64,000 nucleotides of DNA from Psilocybe azurescens (lineage: Eukaryota; Basidiomycota; Agaricomycetes; Agaricales; Agrocybaceae), in the NCBI GenBank assembly GCA_023853785.1, contig JAJIRX010000786.1, forward strand, positions 50,653 to 114,652. Direction: 5' to 3'. Under the pieces are notes generated by a model. It made no database searches, had not been told where the DNA came from, and saw only the letters and a list, made by a program, of their open reading frames with translations. How positions within the stretch are numbered: the stretch's first letter is position 1; the number at the start of each line of letters is the position of its first letter. Shown in pieces: positions 55,500 to 64,000 of this stretch. Made by a program: the position numbers and the translations under genes.

Positions 55500-57660
55500 G
55501 AATATTTATTAAATGTATATACATGATGTACTGATTATCCTTACAATACACAACGAAGATGGCCTTGTTCTTACAAATACAACAGCAGAAAGATCACCTA
55601 TTTTTGGATTAGATCCAGGAGCATACCAGATCTTTTTTACAACTCCTTGTGCACCATTAACTATTCCTGAAAAAATAAATATAGTCAAATACCTGAATGA
55701 ACACTTGAAATTTTATTCTACCTTTAGAAGTCCATAAATTTCTAGTCACCATAACACAAGCACCTTATGCCAATAGAATTTCAGGCACTGATCCATCTGT
55801 ATCCTCTTCAGATGCCTTTCAAACCTCAACACAATTGTGCTTAGCTTTGCATTTTACAACAGGCTTAGCCAATTCACTGAGGCACTGGACATTTATAGTA
55901 GTAGCAGCAGCTCAAGTTGGAAGAATGTGAAGAAAGTCTTTAGCATGTGCTCTTTCTTTGGGTATAATATTGTCCCAAAATTGAGTTTTAAAAGATCATA
56001 ATCTTCTTCTGCTGTTTTATAAGTTCTAAGCCTAAGCAATGCATCTCAAAATTTGACTTGCTCAGAATCTCCACCTTGCTGTCAAAATATATGCTTTAAT
56101 GTAATAGATTTGGTGAAAAAGTTAAAAACATATCATCCTTCTACATTTAAGGCATGCTTTCTATATGAGAAGTTGGTTGAATAGAGTGGTGTATCTCCAA
56201 TTGGGGGCTGTTGAGCAAAGTCTCTAAAAAAGATTGTAGGAATACAGTGGCTCAAAAAACTGTCCCACTTTTTGCAACTTTTCATATATTAATTTCAGAC
56301 TTCTTAGTTGAAGGGTTCCCATGTTATTAGCAATTTAACTCAAATGTTGCAAAAAGTGGGACAGTTTTTTGAGCCACTGTATCTGCAAAAATTTCATTTG
56401 CATTATTTGTAAATGCTTGATGTAGGTGACAATCACATCAGCCTGTTTTTGTTCTATTTTTCATCCAGAATGAGTAGTTTGGTGGAATTCCAACATGTTT
56501 GATAGCATTGAAAACAGTTTCCAGTTAATTGAATAAATTCACTGCCTTCTTTAACTGGAATATCTAAACCAAAATTAATAGTCCAGCTATGAATTCCAAA
56601 TGCTGCTATTCCTGTTGGTACAAGTCTAACAACAGGGTCTTCTCTATCTATTTCATCTGCAAACATCTCTCAAAGTGCATGTGATATAGCCCAAAAAAAC
56701 CATTTTTCCAGTTCCTGCAGTTCCATCAACATTAATTCTTAAAGTTGGAGGTGCATCAAATCCCAACTTTATTTTTTGAAATATGCTATGGTTTGAAGAA
56801 AAACCAATCTTTGCTCTTCTTTTTAATTGGCATAACTTGCCTCTGGCAAAATTTGTATGTTATCATTGGGTGATTCTTTAACTTTATCAATAAGCCAGAC
56901 AGATGCATTACATTTGGTACAGGTTTCCATCTGAATTTCCATTAACTTATGTCTTACTTCATCTAACCACACTTTTTCCTCAGGTGAAACTGCACATTCA
57001 TTGAGAGGGTTCTGATTTGGCTGTGGTTGAGGAGGCACTGGAAAAGAGTTTGGCTCCTGTGAAAAAAATAATAGGTGCAATCTGTGCTTCAATCTGCTGT
57101 GTAGCAATCATCTGCTGATATATAATTTGATTATGAGTACTTGTATCTTGTCTTCTTTGTCTATACCTCTCACATGTCTGCATATTTCCAAAAACAGCAG
57201 TATTTACAAAGTGGCTACCAGTTGTACACCACAGTTGATTTTGATTATGTGGATTTACAGATTGAGCCACTCTCTGGCAATTTGGGCAAGGATTGTAGTG
57301 TCACACATTTTGAACCATATGTGCAGGCATTATATTTTGTGGTAATTGAGCCAAATGAATTGGTTCAGGTAGTGGTATTTTGTTGTGTTCAGAACTTGAT
57401 CTGAAGCATTAGCTACAGGTAATAAGGGTTCATGCATTTGAATATCTTCTGGATGATCAGAAATACCAAAAAATCCTGAATCCCATGGCCAGGTAGTATA
57501 GCAATTTCATTTTGAAAAGACATTGTTGAGGTTCATCAATTTCCATTTCACCTTCTTCTTCAATTAGATTTGGATTGGCAGAAACTAGAAATGGTGGTGT
57601 TATATGATGATTTCTTTGTTTACTTCCTTGTTCACAAGAAGCAGGAGTAGTTACCACCTG
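55500..57660 (-). pseudogene. PIF1-like DNA helicase pseudogene
   Basis: Reading the minus strand: a Pro/Thr-rich start, a CPNCQR...WCTTG zinc-binding-like segment (57290-57230), LDEVRHKLMEIQMETCTKCN, then DGTAGTGK (Walker A, about 56720), LVPTGIAAFGIHSWTINFGL, LLILDEK (Walker B, about 56462), GD.FAQQPPIGDTPLYSTNF (about 56230), LRLRTYKTAEEDYDLL, ACVMVTRNLWTSK, GIVNGAQGVVKKIWYAPGSN and ending near 55500. PIF1 helicases unwind DNA 5' to 3', and this expanded fungal type often travels with Helitrons. Stops, frame changes and a MITE at 56245-56379 interrupt it. No Helitron Rep motif was found nearby, so element membership is open. Confidence 0.8.
56245..56379. mobile_element. 135-bp MITE with Tc1-type ends and TA duplication
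   Basis: CAGTGGCTCAAAAAACTGTC and CCACTTTTTGCAAC at the left are mirrored at the right over about 35 bp. The flanking TA occurs at 56243-56244 and 56380-56381. The terminus resembles that of the Tc1 remnant at 18936. It lies within the helicase pseudogene and has no coding capacity. Confidence 0.9.
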
Positions 57661-58998
57661 AGATCTACAATCTCCAGATTGAGGTGTCTGTGGTTCTCAT
57701 TGTGGAGTTGTAATAGGAGTGGTTCTAAGAATCTGTGAAAGGGTTTGAGGATTGGTAGGTGTTGGAAGCTGAATGCAAGAGGGCTCTGCTTCATTGGCAA
57801 GAATTGGAAGCTGAATGCAAGAAAGACCTGCTTTATTGGTAAAAATTAAATTGGTTTGAGATAGGATGTGAGTGCAAGTCTCTCAATGTTTGGCATTGCA
57901 ATGAGCAATTTTAGCTGCCAGAATCTTAGGATCTGTGCTAGGCATAGTGACCCCAGAGAAAAGAGGTAAAGGGAAGTTTCGGGCCTGTTCACCCGATACA
58001 ACAGCAAGGAGGTCTTGGCCTATACTGTAAATCTTGAAATGATACTGTGGCTTCTATACTACAATTTAAATTAACTGCAAAAGGAAAAGTATTCAGTCCA
58101 AGATCCAAATGGTTGTCTCAGACACATTAATTCTAATGATATGCAGTGTCTTCTCAGCTAGTAGACAACTTGAGGTTGTGGCCTGGTCAAAGGTACAAAG
58201 AACAGGCTAATGATTCTGTAGAAATATAATTAAAAAATAAAAAATAAAAAGTCTGAAGTAGAGGATATTCAGACTCTACATAAGTTAAACAAATGAGTAT
58301 ACAAGTCTTTTATATGAATCTGTAATATACATTAGTGTGTTGATTGATGAAAGGATGATCAGATAAACTGATTCTGTGAATCTGGGATTAACCAGAAAAC
58401 TATTAATGAATGAAAGCAGCATTTAGCAATTAGCACATCAGATAAGGATAGATCTGAGTAATTACATGGGCTACACAATTTAAAGGTTTTTTCAAAGGTA
58501 TCTGTAAAGTGAGAGGATGCAGTTTCAGTGAGTAATGAGAGTGTTGAGGGAAAAGCAAGAGGCGTCTCCTTTAGGAAGGTTGTGATGGGGTTCTCACAGG
58601 GTGACCATTGTACAGTCAGCAGCACAGCACAGCTCGCTGCTTTCAGAGTTCTCATGGGGTGACCATCGAAAAGCCAGCAGATCATGTGGGCTTAGACATT
58701 TTGGCATTGGCGGTAGAGAGGGGAGCAAGCTCCCCAATAAGGCGTGGGGATGGGAGGTCATCTCAATGAATTATTTGGGTGATTGAGGCACACAGGTGAG
58801 CTTTTTTGTTTCCGATCACACCGCCTGCCCATCCATCCTCTATTCTTCTTCGTCATTTCTCATGTCTTCCATACCAACATCCCACACCCCACTAACACCT
58901 CCCACCTAGTTCAGCCTAATCGCTACCGGGTTTGAAGAATACCACCCCAAGCCTAGCTTATGTGATGCACAAGCCGATCATGAAGAATGAGGAGATGT
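57661..58998. other. Gap with a short imperfect duplication
   Basis: GTTGGAAGCTGAATGCAAGA at about 57765 and ATTGGAAGCTGAATGCAAGA at about 57806 start a 41-bp direct repeat. The minus strand across it reads Pro/Thr/Gln-rich, possibly the N-terminal part of the helicase gene. The remainder has no supported gene. Confidence 0.35.
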
Positions 58999-59962
58999 AC
59001 TCGTGCCCAATTTTAGTATCTGTGATTATGTAATATGATTACTTTACCCTCCCGGTCGGTCAACATTAAATGGCCTTGTTCTCAACAGATAGAAGTAATA
59101 AATCTATGAAATTAAAATGAGAAGATTTTGTGTATCTATAGATTATTATTTCAGATTTATGTATAGAGGCATCCAGTATTAGGTTGATGGGACACAAATC
59201 AGTCAACTTCCACACTTTTAGTGCTGATGCTAAGTTGAGAAGGATAGAACATTTCCATGACTGTATTTAATCTAGATAACTTATGAATAATGTTTTTGAG
59301 ACTATTAAGAGTATATAAACTCATTTATCAGGCAGCAGCAACATTTCTGGGCATGAATATTGCAATACAGATTTGATTACCAATTTGAATTAAATTTAGA
59401 CAATCAGAACTAAGCATCTTGCAGAGTTTCTATGCAATAAATCCCTTCCAAAATTCAGGAATGTTTTAATAGAAAAATTTGAATTGAAGGCTTAAATTTT
59501 TGGGTGTTCTTGGGTGTCTTTGGATGTCTTGGTTCTTGAGAAAGAGGTTGTTTATGCTTGACCACTACCAGAAATTGTTATGATCAAATCTGTATTGCAA
59601 TATTCATGCCCAGAAATGTTGCTGCTGCCTAATAAATGAATGTGTATACTCTTAATAGTCTCAAAAACATTATTCATAAGTTATCTAGATTAAATACAGT
59701 CATGGAAATGTTCTATCCTTCTCAACTTAGCATCAGCACTAAAAAGTGTGGAAGTTGACTGATTTGTGTCCCATCAACCTAATACTGGATGCCTCTATAC
59801 ATAAATCTGAAATAATAATCTATAGATACACAAAATCTTCTCATTTTAATTTCATAGATTTATTTCTTCTATCTGTTGAGAACGAGGCCATTTAATGTTG
59901 ACCAACCGGGAGGGTAAAGTCATCATATTACATAATCACAGATACTAAAATTGGGCACGAGT
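58999..59962. mobile_element. 964-bp fold-back element with near-identical arms
   Basis: Arms 58999-59377 and 59582-59962 are inverted copies differing at only a handful of positions. They start ACTCGTGCCCAATTTTAGTA and enclose a 204-bp centre. AGATGT flanks both sides (58993-58998 and 59963-59968) as a likely target-site duplication of five or six bases. No coding capacity. The high arm identity implies recent insertion or arm conversion. Confidence 0.85.
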
Positions 59963-59968
59963 AGATGT

Positions 59969-62135
59969 AAGTTCAATGATTCAATGTAGTACAAGCGTAA
60001 AGTAGAAGTGAAGAGAGAGTACATTTGATAATGCCCCACCGACTCAGAATAAGGTAAACGGCCTCTATGGCATATGTCGATTAAAGATTATTCCAGGAGG
60101 TAAAATTAAGGCAGTCCAGAATAGAATGAAAAAACACATAGGAGTCCTGATGAAGAACGATGCGGGTGCATGAGGTGCATTATCAAGAGTGGATATCCCG
60201 TTGTTGTTGGGCATCGAGTTTGTCAAACACATCTTCATCGACTTGTTCATGTTCATCCTCTTCACTCTCACATCTCCTCCCATAGCATTTATGCCTGATC
60301 CATAACAAAATCTAGAACTCTCAACAGCCCCTGCTCCTTGCAAAGCGCCTCCACACCACCACCCCCTTATATGACAAAGGACAATAAATCATCACCAGGT
60401 AGTTTGTTTTCCTTGCAGCCAAATATTGCCTCTAAAGGAGGTTATTTCCTTTCTTCATAATGCCCATTATTGTGAGGCTGCGAGGGAATGCTCAAATTAT
60501 AACATCATCGTTTGACTTATGTCACTCAATCCAAGGTAAATAGACACATCAAAACACATCACAAGCCACAATGACATCCAAGTTACCAATGTTCAGAATA
60601 CTTGGGTTGTATCATTTGGAATGCTTCTCCGCAAGACACCTAGCTCACAGCTGTTTTATGAATCTCAGATATTGGAATTATATCCACAGTCATAGTCATA
60701 CTAGCCTGCCTGAATTGTACCCATTCTTCAGCCTCCAGTGCACACAATGGAGTCTGCCCAGTAAATCACTTAAGATCATTGTATTAAAAACTCCCCAGAA
60801 CTTTAAAAATGCATCTAATATCCTTGTTGTAACTCCCAACGTAGTTATTAAGCGGCATACTGGATACACTTTGAAGACTTTTTTAGGAGTCCGATATTGG
60901 TTTAGCATTGCTATGTCACCAAGGTAGAACCTATTTCTATGAACCGTGTAGAAACAGTCTGATATAAAATTTCATTTGTAATGAAACATGCAAGCTCCAA
61001 ACATGGTAATTAATGCCCATTGTACTGAACTCGAACTTTCAAACCGTCGATTTGCCCCTAAATTGCGACGTGATGTGATGATAAAGTAATCAAGTGCACT
61101 TTACCTGGCCTGTCATTGGCCAAGCTCCATGTTCAGGCGCTCTTCAAACTGAGATCCCTTGTATTCTGCTCTGTGCAGCAGCTTTGTTTCCTAGGCCTCA
61201 AAGCCTGATCTATCCGGCCACCGGCGTAAATATACTTATCCCTCCTCCAATACCGTCATCCAACTTGAATTTCTGTCTTATTTTTCTAGATTTTCGGTGA
61301 GATTCAGTGGCTTTCATCCCTTCACTCCAATGGCACCTTATATTTGATGGACAATCTACCGAAAAACAGACATATCAAAGACAATGTACCCAAATAATGG
61401 CTTATTTAGACCCTACAATGGCTGTCTCATCAGATCCTTCAGAAGAGGCATTGGAACTGGACAGTGCGATGCCCATGCACATGCCCTCCCCTTGATTCTG
61501 AAGCATGACATTGACGGAGCCTGCACCCTCTAGGGTCCAGATCCCCGTCGTCACAGATTTTGGATCCCTTTTTCATCGTGAAGCTCTTTTGTCCTTGTCT
61601 TTTTATTTCCCACTGCTCGGGTGACTTTGTATTAATGATACTCAATGTCGCGCTAGCTGTACCCCAGAGTGACAGTCAAATCTACAAGCTGTTTCCAAAT
61701 GTCATACTTAAGTTGAATGATCGATTCTCGATGCCCCGACTCACAAGTATTTATTTTATTCGAACTCTGAATCCGCGCTATGATCATCTGAGTCCCTGTG
61801 GACTGTGAAGAGTCAAGATGAGGATCATGATGAGACCATTGATGCGGCGCCTCACTTGCATGTAGCCTGTAGCCTACATTCATATGAATGTTGATGATTA
61901 AAAGAAAATGCACCAGGATAGCGAACAGCCCTATGAATTGTGTACAGCACATTGAAGATTGATCAGCGCTGAAGACCTCAATTATTTGAGTGAACGAGCA
62001 CAGCGTTTAGAAGCCCCACTGGTGGAAATCAAGGTGAAGCATCCCAAAATCTTTCTTTTAAGTGCAAAACAAAGAAAGAGAGATAAATTAGAACAAAAAA
62101 CAATGTTCAATTCTTATCATTAGTGCCCTCTACCT
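59969..62135. other. Unassigned interval; possible transposon protein tail
   Basis: On the minus strand about 60285-60160 a short frame reads CESEEDEHEQVDEDVFDKLD then a stop, the sort of acidic C-terminal tail seen on many transposon proteins; this is only a suggestion. The rest (60.4-62.1 kb) has no supported gene, although CpG content is nearer normal than in the transposon nest. Confidence 0.3.
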
Positions 62136-62360
62136 CTACACCCTCTCCAAAGGCCTTAAACCCAACAACCGCATCGCACCCGCCAACATCTCATGCGCAC
62201 ATTCATACAAAAACATCACCGCCTGCAATTTCTCCTCATCCTCCTCCCTTTTGACAATGATTACATCCTGCACATTACTAATTACATGTGTCAGCCAAAA
62301 TGTGAACGTTGAACTCACGTAGTGTGTGATTTGATATATAAATCGAAAACCAAAACACAA
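62136..62360 (-). pseudogene. C-terminal gene fragment with one intron
   Basis: Exon 62267-62136 encodes DVIIVKREEDEEKLQAVMFL and YECAHEMLAGAMRLLG, ending LRPLERV and TAG. A 51-bp GTGAGT...GCAG intron (62318-62268) joins it in phase to a short exon ending ITHY at 62319. A stop lies just upstream (about 62395) and no start exon was found, so this is probably a truncated tail. Family not recognised. Confidence 0.4.
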
Positions 62361-64000
62361 ACCAGAGAGGAATGGTCTAGACTAGATAAGACGACTCTCT
62401 CCCTGTTGAGTTAAAGTGAGGGCTGGCTTTGCCACTAGGTTGTGTAGATGTATGTGGTCTGAGGAGGGCAGGGACGTATGAAGGAGGAGGAATGGATGAG
62501 GGAATATAAAATGCCCTTGAGTATTTACTGGGAGGAAGCAACCCGACTTGATTAGGGTAGAACGGTGTGAACGAAGAGTGATGACTGTGGAGGGGCCAAA
62601 TGACTAGATAAATTGTAGGGATTGATACGGGGGCAGGAGTGAGAATGTAGTCTTGATCCTAATGCACTTCAATCGAGTCTACAGCATCTGCAAAGCTAGA
62701 AGTAAAGCCTGCTGATGGAGTAATGGCTTGAGCGGCCTGGAGTGATAGATGGTGAAGGATTGTGCGATGTTCTTGAACCAAAAATCAAACAGAGCAGTGA
62801 AGTGAATGAGGGATGACTAGGGCGATGGATGAAGATGACAACAAGACCAAGATTGCAGAATAAAAATATTCTGGAGCAATAGAAGCGATGGGGAGTTGAG
62901 GATCTTGAAATAGAGGAAGAATGAAGGGTCTGGAGGATGGTAGGATCGAAATGAACTGGACAAAAATTCTCTGTGATGAGAGAACGAGAGTGGTTGGATA
63001 GGCTGGTCTAGCCTCTGATGAACGTCTTGAATAACTGGAGTGATTGTTGAATTTCGTGCTGAATATTGATAGAGATTGATTGAATGCGTGCTTGGAGTGC
63101 TGGACTGAGTACTTGATAACTTGAAATCTTTGCTGTGAAGAAAGTTGGGGCTTGTAACTTCCTTGCATTCCAAGCGATACTAATACATGGTTTATATACC
63201 AGAGAACATAGAAAAATATTTAAAAGAGATCAAGCGTCCAAACTATACTAATCATTCTGTAGAACGACACCCAGTAGTCCCATCTGTCAACTACATACAA
63301 TAGATTGAAGGCTGATGGAGTTTAGGAGTGAAAAATAGAAGGATGAGTAAGTAAGTAACATAGGATGAGTAAGAAGTATAAGCAGGATTATGAAAAGCGA
63401 AGTGAGATGAGTAAGAAAGAAGCGAAGCTGAGTAAGTACAATAAGCAAGAATGACAAAAGGAAGGAAGGATCAATCATATGAAAGTGTCAGACAATAGAA
63501 AAGGAGCCAAAATAGCGAACAAGTACCATGCCAATGAATAGAACCAGTCTATTCATGGCACAGCTCAGTCATCCATTACCAAGACTGCTGAGTGAGACAA
63601 AGATTTGCTGCATATGTGGAATCCAGTTAAGGACCAAATAGTTGTAGATGATCAAATGCTGATGACGATGGTGATATATGATGCTGTGCAGTGCTGTGCG
63701 TACTAGGATGGATAGGAATGATGTCCAAGAATAATCTGTGCATAGCCTTGAGGTTCGAAATAGATAGATGATTGAATCATTGATAGGGAATGTAACTGAT
63801 CAAAGGGTTGAAGTGGAGATTGAAAGTTGGAATGGAGCTTGAAGTGGACTGTGAATGGGCTTCAACGTTGAATATTGAGGGATGTGCTTCAGATAAAAAT
63901 GCGAAATAATAACCCTGGCTTCTGCATGCAATAGGGAGTCAAGACAGATGCTCTAAGCTTATAGATAAATCTCATATCCAATCAAAATTGGTGTATGACA
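62361..64000. other. Unassigned right end of window
   Basis: No supported gene. Several frames in 62785-63478 are open on the minus strand but are Ser/Leu/Phe-rich and overlap in two frames, which is typical of composition. GAGTAAG/AAGTAAG repeats run through about 63340-63460. Confidence 0.35.

Noticed and set aside
55500..57660. Complete Helitron
   Set aside because: Only PIF1-like helicase motifs are recognisable. No HUH Rep motif, TC start or CTRR-hairpin end was found around it.
62785..63478. Minus-strand frames of 118-127 codons near the right edge
   Set aside because: Two frames overlap for most of their length and both are Ser/Leu/Phe-rich with no domain, splice pattern or homologue in the window.

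Overview
The window looks like a mushroom-forming basidiomycete (Agaricomycetes) nuclear contig dominated by transposable elements. The evidence is class I hydrophobin genes with short (about 50-65 bp) GT-AG introns, a NACHT-type NLR of the kind expanded in Agaricomycetes, remnants of KDZ-associated CxC5/CxC6-type elements, a Tc1-type transposase, and a PIF1-like helicase remnant. No species is named. No tRNA, rRNA or CRISPR array was seen.

Layout. 1-12.4 kb: a pair of long inverted repeat arms (1-855 and 10990-12440), each with a GC-rich minisatellite and arrays of a 13-bp palindromic motif, AGTCCASTGGACT. They enclose a hydrophobin copy and gene tails (0.98-5.6 kb) and a KDZ-associated remnant (9.2-10.3 kb). 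5.6-25.2 kb: a CpG-poor transposon nest with a second set of the same repeat ends (12.7-17.5 kb), a fold-back made from a KDZ 3' end (14.1-15.2 kb), a dead Tc1 transposase (18.9-20.3 kb) and a CpG-decayed copy of the coiled-coil gene called family B here (23.8-25.2 kb). 25.2-33.5 kb and 37.55-44.76 kb: two copies of a composite block (hydrophobin, then an OPT-transporter tail, then a telomere-like CCCTAA pair, then family B gene). The first is interrupted by a 1.43 kb TIR element whose empty site is preserved in the second. 44.89-47.58 kb: the NLR gene. 47.8-53.5 kb: a third block that has lost its hydrophobin and carries the longest family B copy. 53.6-60 kb: a possible small gene, a PIF1-like helicase pseudogene carrying a 135-bp MITE, and a young 964-bp fold-back element. 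60-64 kb: mostly unassigned sequence with one short gene tail.

Functional content. By sequence alone, two genes look able to make their family's product: hydrophobin copy 3 (37673-38267, minus; all eight class I cysteines) and the NLR (44894-47579, plus), whose 3' end is uncertain. Hydrophobin copies 1 and 2 share a one-base deletion that removes the fifth cysteine and shifts the frame. The four OPT tails and five family B copies are truncated or broken. The duplicated blocks and inverted arms indicate repeated segmental duplication, inversion and transposon insertion, with strong CpG loss confined to the transposon-rich parts.
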